Positions 42,125 through 51,078 of a stretch of DNA of 64,000 bases are shown here, piece by piece. Source of the DNA: Armatimonadota bacterium (GTDB lineage: Bacteria; Armatimonadota; Zipacnadia; JAUWAU01); NCBI GenBank assembly GCA_030601885.1, contig JAUWAU010000035.1:1-64000 (forward strand), given 5' to 3'. Every line of letters starts with the position of its first letter. Positions within the stretch are counted from its first letter, which is position 1. The notes beneath the pieces are model-generated. The model saw only the letters and a list, made by a program, of their open reading frames with translations, did not search any database and was not told the DNA's origin. The translations under genes were made by a program, and so were the position numbers.

Positions 42125-43486
42125 TTATTGGGGCGGGAAGTGGAAGATCTGCCAACCGGGGGCGTACCGGGGGTTCAGGACGGTGAGGATGTTGTAGGCG
42201 GATGCGGCGTTCATCACGACCAGGCCAAGGAGCCACACGGCGAGCGCAATCCGCAGCCAGCGCCCCCGTAGCAGCGCCGAAGTCCCGGCCACGATCCCCA
42301 GAGCGATAACCGGCATGGCGACAAGTACGTACCGGCCGCCGGCGTTGAACTCCACGTCGGCAAACCAATAGGCGAATTGGTGCCCGACGATGACGCTCAC
42401 CAGCAGCCATCCACCCAGGTGCAGAGCGACGTCCAGAGGGGATCGTCGCTGCTCGGAGAGCCGGCTCCCGCGCGCGCGGCGGACGAGGCCTGCGAGGGCA
42501 GTCACAGTCGCGAGGATGATGAGGCCGTACAGCGCGAACTCCGGCCACCCGGCCGGCAGCCAGCCACGCTGGAGCCACGAGCTCAGATACGTCTCTCTGA
42601 GAGTCAGCCAGGCAAGAAAGCCGAGTCCCCCGGTCCCTCGCAGCACATTGGCCAACGCTGAGCCATAGGGCGCGGTTGTGTGGATGAACGGCGTGCCATA
42701 CAGCAGTGCGTTGCGGGCATACCACCACCCGCACACCGCCAGCCAGACTCCGAATGTGACGCCTGCTGAGCGGCGCGTTTCCGCCGAGCGGTTGGCTCTG
42801 CTCTGCAGGCGATAGGCCAACAGCGCAGCGAGCAGAGCCGGAGCTGCAGAGAGCTTCGCCAGGCAGCCGAGACCGATTGCGGCGCCAAGCCAGAGCGCCC
42901 GGCCAAAGCGTGGTTCGCTCGTCGCCGTCTCCACGGCCAGCCACAGCGCCGTCGCGCAGCAGAGCTGCGCCAAGGCATCGGGATTGACGTATCCCGTGTA
43001 CAGGATCGTCAGGGGCATGAGAAGCGCGGTGGCCGTGGCGGACCATGCGAGCGCAGGCTCTCGCGGCCATACCCGGCGAAACAGTCGCGCGGACACGACA
43101 AACAGAGCACATCCGAGCCCGATGGTGGCCCAGCGCAGGACGTGCCAGCGCCAGCGCTCTTCGAGTCCACGGGTCGCAGAATAAAGGCCGGCCATAAGTG
43201 CATAGTACAGGGGCGGGTGCTGCGACTCGTATCCGGCCTCACCTCCGCCGCTTGGCTCCCAGAGCGGGAATCGCCCGCGCTCAGCCAGGAACTGCACGTA
43301 CTCCATGTGTGACGGCTCGTCCGGAGTGCGACCGAGGGGCTGAATGACGGAGAACGCCCAGGCAATGCCGACGTAGCCGAGGCCGAGAAGCCACCAGATC
43401 AGTCGCCGCGAGAAGACGCCCCCATGGGTCGATGTGGCCATCCGCGATGCGCTCTCAGCGATGTCACGCGGCTGCGGCCCGGTCAC
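42125..43486 (-). CDS. GT39-like/DUF2142-like polytopic membrane glycosyltransferase
   Basis: 453 residues with about 11 hydrophobic helices. The first external loop has GRTPDEPSHMEYVQ near residue 50, the acidic DE site found in GT-C enzymes such as PMT/ArnT-type transferases that use lipid-linked sugars, followed by SQHPPLYYALMAG. Such enzymes attach sugars to lipids or proteins on the outer face of the membrane. The GTG start at 43486 follows GGGGGAAG. It is last in a minus-strand operon after the PHP and EamA genes (33-bp gap to EamA). Donor and acceptor are unknown. Confidence 0.85.
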   Translation of the reverse strand: MTGPQPRDIAESASRMATSTHGGVFSRRLIWWLLGLGYVGIAWAFSVIQPLGRTPDEPSHMEYVQFLAERGRFPLWEPSGGGEAGYESQHPPLYYALMAGLYSATRGLEERWRWHVLRWATIGLGCALFVVSARLFRRVWPREPALAWSATATALLMPLTILYTGYVNPDALAQLCCATALWLAVETATSEPRFGRALWLGAAIGLGCLAKLSAAPALLAALLAYRLQSRANRSAETRRSAGVTFGVWLAVCGWWYARNALLYGTPFIHTTAPYGSALANVLRGTGGLGFLAWLTLRETYLSSWLQRGWLPAGWPEFALYGLIILATVTALAGLVRRARGSRLSEQRRSPLDVALHLGGWLLVSVIVGHQFAYWFADVEFNAGGRYVLVAMPVIALGIVAGTSALLRGRWLRIALAVWLLGLVVMNAASAYNILTVLNPRYAPGWQIFHFPPQ

Positions 43487-43519
43487 GATGCTTCCCCCAT
43501 GCGGCCCGTGCCGCCATGT

Positions 43520-44476
43520 CTACTGTGGTCGGGTGGATAGGCCGATGCCGATGAGCACGAGAGCGCCGCCCGCGACGAAGCCGAGCGTTATCGCCTCGCC
43601 GAACAGTGCCCACCCAAGCACTGTGCCGGCGACGGGCGCAATATACTGCAGAGGGCCAATGACGCTGGCATCAACGTGTTGCAGGCCATAGCTCCAGAAT
43701 AGGAAGCCGGCTGCAGTCGGCAGCAGACCGAGGTACACGAGCACAGCCCACTCCGCCAACGAGGGCTGTAAGCGCGCACCCGTGGCGACACTGGCGACCA
43801 GAAGCATGAGGCTGCCCAGAGCCATGGCCGCCGTCACGGAGTGATGCGGCTCGTAGCGTGTCCGCAGCCATCGGCCCAGGACCGTGTAGACTGCCCAGCT
43901 CAGGCCGGCGGCAAGGCCGCACAGATCGCCCACCAGATGCCGGGTCGTGCCTGCGTGCTGTGCCGGGCCGGCGTGTGAGCCGTAGAGCACGATGATGATA
44001 CAGCCCGCGAGCCCGAGCGCGGTGCCGCCGGTTCGCCCCGCCGTGACGCGCTCCCCGATGAGCATCGCGAGCAGGCAAATGAAAATGGGGTTCGCGTTCA
44101 GCAGGACGCTTACGTTCACCGACGTGGTGAGCTCGGCAGCAGTGAAAACGAAGAAGCCGAGGCCGAAGACGCCGGTGAGTCCCAGAGCGGCGAAGGCCAC
44201 CCAGTCCGCCGGACGCGTGCGAACGCGGGCGCCTCTGTCGCGGCCGGCGCCGTATGCTGAAAGCGCACCCGCGGCCACGAGAAAGCGGATAAGAGCGGTC
44301 GCCAGGGGATCAATGTCACCTGAGAGAGACAGAAACTTGCCGGCCGGTGGCACACTGCCCCACAGCAGGCAGGCAATGGCCGCCAGCCACAGACCCCGTC
44401 TGCGTGCCGAGGCCGCTTTGGCCTCGTCGTCAGTGCGCTGTATGGCTCGTTCTGCTGTGCGCGCGCCGGCACTCAC
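43520..44476 (-). CDS. EamA/DMT-family transporter
   Basis: About 318 residues with ten predicted membrane helices in two EamA repeats (LWLAAIACLLWGSVPPAGKF in repeat one, GDLCGLAAGLSWAVYTVLGR in repeat two), typical of drug/metabolite exporters. VNVSVLLNANPIFICLLAML and VIGPLQYIAPVAGTVLGWAL are the conserved closing helices of each half. I prefer GTG 44476, which has GGGGG just upstream and sits 10 bp after the PHP gene; GTG 44500 would overlap that gene by 14 bp. The substrate is not predictable. Confidence 0.88.
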   Translation of the reverse strand: MSAGARTAERAIQRTDDEAKAASARRRGLWLAAIACLLWGSVPPAGKFLSLSGDIDPLATALIRFLVAAGALSAYGAGRDRGARVRTRPADWVAFAALGLTGVFGLGFFVFTAAELTTSVNVSVLLNANPIFICLLAMLIGERVTAGRTGGTALGLAGCIIIVLYGSHAGPAQHAGTTRHLVGDLCGLAAGLSWAVYTVLGRWLRTRYEPHHSVTAAMALGSLMLLVASVATGARLQPSLAEWAVLVYLGLLPTAAGFLFWSYGLQHVDASVIGPLQYIAPVAGTVLGWALFGEAITLGFVAGGALVLIGIGLSTRPQ

Positions 44477-44486
44477 GTCGCCCCCG

Positions 44487-45260
44487 TCACCTTCGCCCAC
44501 CGCTTTCTGAGTGCAGCTTGCCCAGATTCACGATCTGTGGCGGCGGGATCTCCGCGAGCTGCACCAGGTTCACAGCCCACCGTAGATTGCCGACCGCGCC
44601 GGCTGAATGGGCGTCGCTGCCGAGCACGAACTTCACGCCCTCCGCCGCAAACAGCCCCACGAGTTCAGCATAGTCGCGGGTGAAGCGCTCCACCGGGACA
44701 TCAGGAAACCACCAGTGCATTTGGTTCATTAGCTCAAACGCTGTGTCCGTGTCCACGAACGCTTGCGCGATGCTTCGGAGGCTGGTCTTGGGAATGTCGG
44801 TGATGTAGACGGGCAACGGGAAGCGGCCGAGGTTGAATGGATGCGCAATGACGTGCACGAGCGGATTCTGACAGGCGTTGACCATGCACGTGGTGACATT
44901 GTCCAGCAAGCGGGCCTTCGTGCTCGGCGCATCGGTGGCTATGCCCAAGGTGCGACCACCGATGTCGGCCAGCACGATCTCGAGCTTGTGTGCTTCCTCA
45001 GGCCCGATGGACACTTCGCCCTCGGTGTTCATGATCACTACCTCCGCCCCAGCCAGAACGTGCACGTCGCAGCGCTGCCGCGCCACGTTGATGCCTGCCA
45101 ACATGCGATCGAACCACTCGCCCGGCTCGAAGAAGTGATCCGTGATGGCGACGCACTCGAGGCCGACTGCCTCGGCGGCACGAACGTTCTCCACCACCGT
45201 ATTGCGACCGTCGGAGAAAGAGGTGTGGGTGTGCCCGTCATAGCCGCTGCGCTGGTGCAT
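44487..45260 (-). CDS. PHP domain phosphoesterase
   Basis: A 257-residue stand-alone PHP hydrolase, the fold of histidinol phosphatases and polymerase-associated exonucleases. The metal sites are in place: DGHTHTSFSDG (residues 8-18), CVAITDHF near 36, GAEVVI near 67, VIAHPF near 143 and LGSDAHS near 218. ATG 45260 has AAAGGGCGG upstream. The frame is open for another 115 codons upstream, but that part is low in recognisable features. It leads the PHP-EamA-glycosyltransferase operon. A phosphatase on a small sugar or nucleotide phosphate is likely. Confidence 0.85.
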   Translation of the reverse strand: MHQRSGYDGHTHTSFSDGRNTVVENVRAAEAVGLECVAITDHFFEPGEWFDRMLAGINVARQRCDVHVLAGAEVVIMNTEGEVSIGPEEAHKLEIVLADIGGRTLGIATDAPSTKARLLDNVTTCMVNACQNPLVHVIAHPFNLGRFPLPVYITDIPKTSLRSIAQAFVDTDTAFELMNQMHWWFPDVPVERFTRDYAELVGLFAAEGVKFVLGSDAHSAGAVGNLRWAVNLVQLAEIPPPQIVNLGKLHSESGGRR

Positions 45261-45559
45261 CCGGACGCCGCCCTTTCGAAGCGCCCGCAACTGCTCGTGT
45301 TCAGTTGCATGAGTCCGCTCAACAAAGGCCGCGGGCCAAGAATGGCCCGCCCACGCGGTTGAGGCAACAGCGGGCATGTGTCTCGGACCGACGCGAGGCT
45401 GCTTCGCCGCGACTGCAAGTTGTCCTCCACTCACATTGACGCCGGCGGGGAGCGTGGGTAAACTGCCTACAGCATAGCCGGGCGCCGGCCCCGCCGCGTG
45501 GACGCGGAGCCTGTGGCGAACGACACTCCTGCGTAGTGCCGCGACAGAGGTGAGCCAGA

Positions 45560-46396
45560 GTGCAACTGGGCGAGCTGCGGCCGCCCTCATTTCGCGGGGG
45601 GACAAATGCGATCCCCGACATCCCCTCGCGCATCGTCGATGGGCAGCTCTGGATTCTACGCGGATCTGCCGTAAGTACCGGCCTGACGGTCATGGGGCTG
45701 GCTACAGCGGGCATGCCCGTACTCATGGGCCTGTCCATGGCAGACCTCCGACCTGTCATGTTCATCTGTTTCGCAGTCGCCGCCGTTGTCGTCGGCTGCG
45801 TGTTCCTGGCGCATGTGCGGGGTTGGCGAGACTTCGTCGTGGCCGACAACGTTCAGGGTCGCCTCATCACGACGCGGATAAGAGGGCGCTCGACGCTGTC
45901 GTTGATCTCCTACGAACCCGGCTGGGGCTGCCGGATCTTGTTGGTTCGGCGCGTTCGCCCCGTCCTGCCGTACTACCGGCACTACCGCCTGAAGCCTGGC
46001 GACACCGTTGATCACCGGTACGGCCCGGCGACGATCAATGAAGTGGTGCACGAGGTCAGACTCTCAGGCCAGGGGTGCCAGGCAGTGCAGCTTGTGCCTG
46101 ATAGCGAGGGGGCCGGCACGAAGCGAGTGCGGGGCGACGCCGTCCCGCCACTCATCAGCATTGGGCATGCAAGGCCGGCTCAGGTCGCTCAGCTTCGCCA
46201 AGTCGCCGTGCGCCTTGCGGCATTCCTGGGGCTGGGGTTTGCCGACGAGTCCGAGCAGCGGAGCGACTTCGAGCGCCACCTCCCGCGGGATTCCCCCGGC
46301 ATAGAACACGTGGCGATCCCGATCCCGGGCGAGAATACCCCCAGTTGGATCAAGGCAGCAGACGAAGCCCTGGACTCACGTTCGCGCGCCGAATGA
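45560..46396 (+). CDS. Uncharacterised two-helix membrane protein
   Basis: 278 residues, GTG 45560 with AGAGGTG seven bases upstream. Two hydrophobic helices lie at about residues 38-58 (STGLTVMGLATAGMPVLMGL) and 66-84 (VMFICFAVAAVVVGCVFLAH); the rest is soluble and faces the cytoplasm, with a beta-rich part around WRDFVVADNVQGRLITTRIR. No known family is recognised. It converges on purA with a 27-bp gap and diverges from the PHP operon. Confidence 0.6.
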   Translation: MQLGELRPPSFRGGTNAIPDIPSRIVDGQLWILRGSAVSTGLTVMGLATAGMPVLMGLSMADLRPVMFICFAVAAVVVGCVFLAHVRGWRDFVVADNVQGRLITTRIRGRSTLSLISYEPGWGCRILLVRRVRPVLPYYRHYRLKPGDTVDHRYGPATINEVVHEVRLSGQGCQAVQLVPDSEGAGTKRVRGDAVPPLISIGHARPAQVAQLRQVAVRLAAFLGLGFADESEQRSDFERHLPRDSPGIEHVAIPIPGENTPSWIKAADEALDSRSRAE

Positions 46397-46423
46397 GGCG
46401 ACGCCGTCACGATCGGCCGGCCC

Positions 46424-47698
46424 TCACGCGCGGCTGAAGCGCTGCTCTCGCTCCGGTCCGACGCAGACCGTCTTGATGGGTACGCCGATCAGCTCCTCGA
46501 TGCGCTCGACATATGATTGGGCGGCCGCGGGAAGGTCCCCAAAGGAGCGCACATCTACGGTTGGGCACTTCCACCCGGCGTGCTCCTCCAGCACCGGCTC
46601 GCAGCGCTCCAGCATCCTGACATCGCATGCTACGTAGCTCACCGGCTGCCCATCCAGCCGGTAGCCCGTCGATATCCGGAGCGTCTCGAAGTTGTCCAGC
46701 ACGTCCAGCCGAGTGAGAGCCAGCTCCGTCGCGCCGTTCAGAGTGCACGTGAAGCGGACCACTTCGGCGTCGAACCAGCCACAGCGCCGGGGGCGCCCGG
46801 TGGTGGCGCCGTACTCTTGACCGGCTTCCCGCAGGGCGTCTCCCTGCTCGCCGTGCAGCTCCGTCGGCAGGGGGCCATTGCCCACCCGCGTGCTGTAGGC
46901 TTTGACCACGCAGATGATGTCGTCAAGCCTGGTCGGGGGAATGCCGGCGCCCGCCGCTGATGCGCCCGCCAGTGGCGATGCCGCGGTGCAATACGGATAC
47001 GCGGACCAGTCCGTGTCCAGCATTGCGCCCTGTGCGCCCTCTAACAGCACACGCCTGCCCCCGGCCATCGCCTCCTGGATGATATCGAATGGCTCGCAGA
47101 TGAATGGCACCAGCGCCTGATAACGCTCGCGATATGTGGTGAGGATCTCGTCGGCATCGAGCGCCTCGCCGCCAAGCGCTTCGAGCAGCTTGTTCTTGAG
47201 CAGCAACTGTGTCTCCAGCTTATCCCGAAAGACATCATCGTCGGCCATGTCGGCCAGCCGGATGCCATTGTAGCTCACCTTGTCGGCAAAGGCCGGCCCG
47301 ATGCCCCGCCGTGTGGTGCCGATGCTCTGGGCTCCCTTCGCCTCCTCGCAGAGCCCGTCGAGGAGCTTGTGATATGGCATGACGACGTGGCAGCGGGGTG
47401 AGATGAGCAGTCGGTTCTCTACGTCCACGCCCGCGGCGATGATCTCGTTCAGCTCGGTCGCCAGGACTTCAAGATCCAGCATGACGCCGTTGGCGATCAC
47501 CACAGTGGCGCGCGGGTTGAATATGCCGCACGGGACCAGGTGCATTTTGAATGTGCCCAGCTCATTCATCACGGTGTGGCCGGCGTTCGCCCCGCCGTTG
47601 AAGCGGATGATGAGGTCTGCGTCTTGCCCCAGCAGGTCAACTACCCGGCCCTTGCCTTCGTCACCCCACTGACCGCCGACGACAGCCGTGACCGACAC
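46424..47698 (-). CDS. purA: Adenylosuccinate synthetase
   Basis: A 424-residue enzyme joining IMP and aspartate with GTP in AMP synthesis. The motifs are complete: GGQWGDEGKGRVVD with catalytic Asp at residues 8-21, NGGANAGHT near 34 with catalytic His, GTTRRGIGPAFADKV near 125, and LLEGAQGAMLDTDWSAYPY near 219. Length is normal. GTG 47698 follows GGGAGGCG by seven bases. The usual Gly in GTTGRGIGP is Arg here. A near-consensus promoter lies about 300 bp upstream, leaving an unusually long leader. It is transcribed away from a SorC-type regulator. Confidence 0.95.
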   Translation of the reverse strand: MSVTAVVGGQWGDEGKGRVVDLLGQDADLIIRFNGGANAGHTVMNELGTFKMHLVPCGIFNPRATVVIANGVMLDLEVLATELNEIIAAGVDVENRLLISPRCHVVMPYHKLLDGLCEEAKGAQSIGTTRRGIGPAFADKVSYNGIRLADMADDDVFRDKLETQLLLKNKLLEALGGEALDADEILTTYRERYQALVPFICEPFDIIQEAMAGGRRVLLEGAQGAMLDTDWSAYPYCTAASPLAGASAAGAGIPPTRLDDIICVVKAYSTRVGNGPLPTELHGEQGDALREAGQEYGATTGRPRRCGWFDAEVVRFTCTLNGATELALTRLDVLDNFETLRISTGYRLDGQPVSYVACDVRMLERCEPVLEEHAGWKCPTVDVRSFGDLPAAAQSYVERIEELIGVPIKTVCVGPEREQRFSRA

Positions 47699-47999
47699 GA
47701 AACATCGCCTCCCTTATACACTACTAGCTACTTGCATAGGTCCGCAGTAGAACTGTCGGGCTGGCAGGGACTCCGCCGAGGACTCCGCTGAAGCTACGTC
47801 CTCCGCGAAGGCGCAAGCCCGACCCACGCGGAGCTGGATAGCGCCAGGCCCGCGCTGCGGCCTCCACCCGCGTAGGCGGGGCATTCCTGCCCCGCCGGGT
47901 TTCGTAGACGAACTTACGCAACCAGGTACTACTCCTCGGCCTCAGGTTCTCGGCTCGCACTGCCGGCTGGGAGAGCACAATGCTATCTGGGGCCGCGAC

Positions 48000-48028
48000 A
48001 TTATTGTGATTGTCAGAGGGAATGTCAA
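48000..48028 (-). promoter_or_regulatory. Near-consensus promoter for purA
   Basis: On the minus strand a perfect TTGACA (48028-48023), 17 bp, then AATAAT (48005-48000). Eleven of twelve consensus positions match. Transcription would start near 47993, giving a leader of about 295 nt before the purA GTG. Confidence 0.7.
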
Positions 48029-48032
48029 TACA

Positions 48033-48045
48033 TTTGTCCAACAAA
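48033..48045. promoter_or_regulatory. Candidate operator palindrome
   Basis: TTTGT-CCA-ACAAA is a perfect 5-bp inverted repeat just upstream of the purA -35 box and 90 bp before the regulator gene. Self-regulation by the SorC-type protein is possible. Confidence 0.3.
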
Positions 48046-48135
48046 GAACAGAAGTGCAGGACTTTTCGGGCACAGCACAGTTGTGCGCGAAGCGCCATGA
48101 GCCAGCAGCGGCCAGGATAGGAGGGGAAGCGGGCG

Positions 48136-49140
48136 ATGGCAACGCGACGAGTAGCCGAAAACAGAGAGAGCCTCATGCTCCGCGCCGCGAGGTTGTACTA
48201 CGAGGATGGCCTGTCGCAGCAGCAGGTTGCACGACGTCTATTCGTGTCCCGACCGGAGGTGAGCCGGTTGCTCTCCGGCGCGAGGGAGGCCGGCATCGTC
48301 AGGATCACCGTGGTGCCGCCGACGCGGCAGGAGTATCTGGAGCAACTGCGCCGGCGGCTGCGGGAGCGCTTTGAGCTGCGCGATGTGATCCTGGCGCCGG
48401 GTCGGGAGGAGATCCCGGATCAGGAAACGCTGCACTCGCTCCTGCACCTGATCGCCGCGGCGGCCGCGCGCTATTTGGACGACGTGCTCGCCGACGACGA
48501 CGTGCTTGCCGTTGCCTGGGGCTACAACACGCGCAATGTCATGCGGCATCTGCAGCCGTCCAAGATCCTGCCCTCGCTTATCGTCGTGCCGATGCTTGGG
48601 TGCTTAAGCCACCGCATGGACCTGTTCGACTCAAACGGCCTTGCCCGGGACTTCGCCATGGCCTACGGCGGACAACATATGGGGCTTCCCGCGCCTGCCA
48701 TCGTGCGCACACGGCGGCACCACGACATTGCGGCCGAACTGCCGCTCGTTGGGGAGACGCTGGAGGCGCTCCGCCGCGCCACCGTAGCGATCACGAGCAT
48801 GGCCACGGCGAGTCCCGACACAACGGCAGTGCGCGAGGGTTTCATTCAGCCGGAAGAATTAGCCCGACTCGTGGACGCGGGCGCCGTGGGGGAGATGTGT
48901 GGCTGGTACTTCGACGAGCGCGGCCGCGGCGTATCGCACAAGGGCATCGCGTCCTATCCGATAGGCATGGAGCTGGAAACGCTGCGGGAGATGGTGACGA
49001 AGCGCCAAGGGTGCCGCGTAGTCGGCATCGCCGGCGCCGACCCGGCGCGCTATCTGCCGATCTTTGCCGCCCTGCGCGGTGGGCTCATCAACGTTCTCGC
49101 CACTGATCACATCACCGCTACCAGGCTGTTGGAGATGTAG
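48136..49140 (+). CDS. SorC/DeoR-family sugar-binding transcriptional regulator
   Basis: A 334-residue regulator. Residues 10-60 contain an HTH (ARLYYEDGLSQQQVARRLFV then SRPEVSRLLSGAREAGIV) of the SorC type; from about 65 the sugar-phosphate-binding domain follows, with VLAVAWGYNTRNVMRHL near 125 and the conserved end AALRGGLINVLATDHITATR. Such proteins respond to phosphorylated sugars and control sugar catabolic operons. ATG 48136 is preceded by GGAGGGGAAG. No obvious target operon follows directly; the downstream minus-strand aldo-keto-like gene and the isomerase-cyclase pair are candidates. Confidence 0.92.
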   Translation: MATRRVAENRESLMLRAARLYYEDGLSQQQVARRLFVSRPEVSRLLSGAREAGIVRITVVPPTRQEYLEQLRRRLRERFELRDVILAPGREEIPDQETLHSLLHLIAAAAARYLDDVLADDDVLAVAWGYNTRNVMRHLQPSKILPSLIVVPMLGCLSHRMDLFDSNGLARDFAMAYGGQHMGLPAPAIVRTRRHHDIAAELPLVGETLEALRRATVAITSMATASPDTTAVREGFIQPEELARLVDAGAVGEMCGWYFDERGRGVSHKGIASYPIGMELETLREMVTKRQGCRVVGIAGADPARYLPIFAALRGGLINVLATDHITATRLLEM

Positions 49141-49148
49141 CGCGGCTC

Positions 49149-49178
49149 CTGGGAGCGCAGGCATCCTTGCCTGCATTC
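49149..49178. repeat. GCAGGCAT hairpin repeat, copy 3
   Basis: CTGGGAGCGCAGGCATCCTTGCCTGCATTC. It shares the core and flanks with copies at 11354 and 22196 and lies between convergent genes. Confidence 0.6.
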
Positions 49179-49224
49179 CTCTTGGCTGCGTGACCCGCCC
49201 TGTCGCGTCGCCTCGAAGGGGCGG

Positions 49225-50061
49225 TCAGTGCTCTGCCTCAGTGGTTCCTCCGCAGATCTCGGCCACGATGCGCGCGTTCATCTCCACTTGATTGATGTGC
49301 TCCTGATACATCCCCACGATGACCGCGTCCGTCGGCTTGATGTCGGCAAAGGCGAATTCGAACGCCTCCTGCACCTGCTCCGGCGAGCCACACTTGCGGT
49401 TGGCGGCGAGTATCTTGAAGGCAAAGCACGGCTTCGGCGTCTGCCGGATTGTCCGGACCATGCGCCCCCGGTCAGCGTCGTCATAGCGCTCCTTCGGCTG
49501 GTGCTCCCCGGCAACAACCGGGCTCTCGCGCTTCTTGTCGCTGAGCCGGTAGAAGCAGGCGAGGTAGAAGTCAAGGTCCCACTCGTGCTCCTCGGCGTAT
49601 TCGATGACCTCGAAGAGGTGCGTCCCGATCCCGACCAGTACGCCCTGCTCGCGCATCACCTTGAGCAGGTCGCATACCTCGTCCACTCGGCCATCGAACC
49701 AGAGCTGGTCCGTGCGGGTGCCGTGGTGATAGATACCGATGGCGCCCCGGGCGGCGATCTGGCGAACGTTCACCCGCAGATCCCGCAGCTCCGAGGCCGT
49801 CTGCGCGATCCACTGCAGCTTGCCGCCCTCGTTGCGGTACTCGTTGATCATGCGCATGATGTGGCGGTCGCCGCGCGACTGCATGGTGTTGAGGCCACAG
49901 CGCTCGCACTCAAAGAGCGCGCGCTTCATGTTCTCGTTGGAGTAGTAGTCGATGAACGCCCTGTCCAGCTCGGACGAATAGTGCGAGCCGCCGCTGAAGG
50001 GATTCCCGCCGATGACGAGCCGGGTGATGTCGTGATCTCCGATGCGGATGGTCGGAAGCAT
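49225..50061 (-). CDS. Uncharacterised aldo/keto reductase-like TIM-barrel protein
   Basis: 278 residues. ATG 50061 has GGGAG eight bases upstream. The start IRIGDHDITRLVIGGNPFSG resembles aldo/keto reductases, and IGIYHHGTRTDQLWFDGRVD around 105 has the look of a barrel strand with a His pair. The normal catalytic Tyr/Lys arrangement is not clear. The end (GMYQEHINQVEMNARIVAEI) matches the closing helix of oxidoreductase-like barrels. It diverges from the sugar isomerase gene, with 142 bp between them. Role may be in sugar or polyol metabolism. Confidence 0.7.
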   Translation of the reverse strand: MLPTIRIGDHDITRLVIGGNPFSGGSHYSSELDRAFIDYYSNENMKRALFECERCGLNTMQSRGDRHIMRMINEYRNEGGKLQWIAQTASELRDLRVNVRQIAARGAIGIYHHGTRTDQLWFDGRVDEVCDLLKVMREQGVLVGIGTHLFEVIEYAEEHEWDLDFYLACFYRLSDKKRESPVVAGEHQPKERYDDADRGRMVRTIRQTPKPCFAFKILAANRKCGSPEQVQEAFEFAFADIKPTDAVIVGMYQEHINQVEMNARIVAEICGGTTEAEH

Positions 50062-50203
50062 TCCGTGCGCTCCCTGCAAAAGGATCGAGGCGACCCCCCG
50101 TTGCCTGTGACTTCGCCGCAAGCCGGCTGCCTCCTGCTTTGACTCGCGACGGTGGCGCCCTGGCTTGGAGGAGGAACCTGCTGCCCCGCAGAACCGTGTG
50201 GCC

Positions 50204-51058
50204 ATGTTGCCCATAGGCTGCAATACCCTTTATCCGCACGGCATACTCGGCGAAGAGAAGAGCTTCGACCGCGAGGCCATCTGCCTCGCGCTGGACAGAA
50301 TCGCCGCACTCGGCTACGAGGCCATCGAGTACTCCCACGTCGCCCAGCTCAGCTCGGAGGACGCGACGGCCATCAAGAAACACGCCAAGTCTGTTGGACT
50401 CCGCCCATGGTCGGCGCATAGCACGGGTGGGGTGGGCATCGCCACTGCCGATGAGCAGCGGGAGACGCTCCGAAGGGTACGACGGTGCCTGGACATCGCG
50501 GGCGCGCTGGGCGCGCAGGTGCTCGTGTACCACGCCGGGCCGGCGCCCATCTGGAAAGTGGGCGCCACCGAAGAGCCGCACCCCATCGCGCAGGAGGCCG
50601 ATGTTATCGCCAAGATGTGCGAGGACGCGGCAGAGCGGGGAATGGAGCTCACCATTGAGAACGGGGCTCCGCTGGTACACATGGCGTATCTACTGGAGCT
50701 CGTGGAGCTGGTGAGCGCCGAGAGCTTGGGCATCTGTGTTGACACCGGCCACGCGGCACGAGGCGACCTTGGCGCCGCACGGGCCATCCGGATGGCCGGC
50801 GACAAGCTCTACACGACCCACATTCACGACAACCTGGGCGTCCGCGACGACCACATGCCGCCCGGCATGGGCACCATCGATTGGGACGATGTGGCTGCTG
50901 CTCTGGCCGAGGTGGGGTACGAGCGCGTACTGCAACTGGAGCTGACGGATCGTCCCCCGGCCGAGCGCGAGTACGATCAGGACAGGGAGATGGAGTGCGG
51001 CATCAGGAAGGGCCGCGAGATAGCCGCCCTGATCGAGCAGAAGCGCGGGAGCCACTGA
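50204..51058 (+). CDS. Sugar phosphate isomerase/epimerase (TIM barrel)
   Basis: A 284-residue xylose isomerase-like barrel. Metal ligands are expected at E in ELTIENGAP (about 150), D and H in GICVDTGHAA (about 177), H in THIHDN (about 205) and E in LQLELTD (about 244). Translation may start at ATG 50204, which begins the first strand MLPIGCNTLYP; the ribosome binding site is weak, and TTG 50165 with GGAGGAGGA nearby is an alternative. A cyclase-family gene follows after 20 bp, so the two form a transcription unit. It is only distantly related to the isomerase at 1723. Confidence 0.9.
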   Translation: MLPIGCNTLYPHGILGEEKSFDREAICLALDRIAALGYEAIEYSHVAQLSSEDATAIKKHAKSVGLRPWSAHSTGGVGIATADEQRETLRRVRRCLDIAGALGAQVLVYHAGPAPIWKVGATEEPHPIAQEADVIAKMCEDAAERGMELTIENGAPLVHMAYLLELVELVSAESLGICVDTGHAARGDLGAARAIRMAGDKLYTTHIHDNLGVRDDHMPPGMGTIDWDDVAAALAEVGYERVLQLELTDRPPAEREYDQDREMECGIRKGREIAALIEQKRGSH

Positions 51059-51078
51059 ACTCCGGGGCGAGCGGAAGG

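Larger units (their letters stand above)
47699..48135. other. Divergent control region between purA and a SorC-type regulator
   Basis: This 437-bp gap holds the purA promoter at 48000-48028, a short palindrome at 48033-48045, and a palindromic GGCGGGGCATTCCTGCCCCGCC at about 47876-47897 that would form a hairpin in the purA leader. No gene is supported. Confidence 0.6.
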
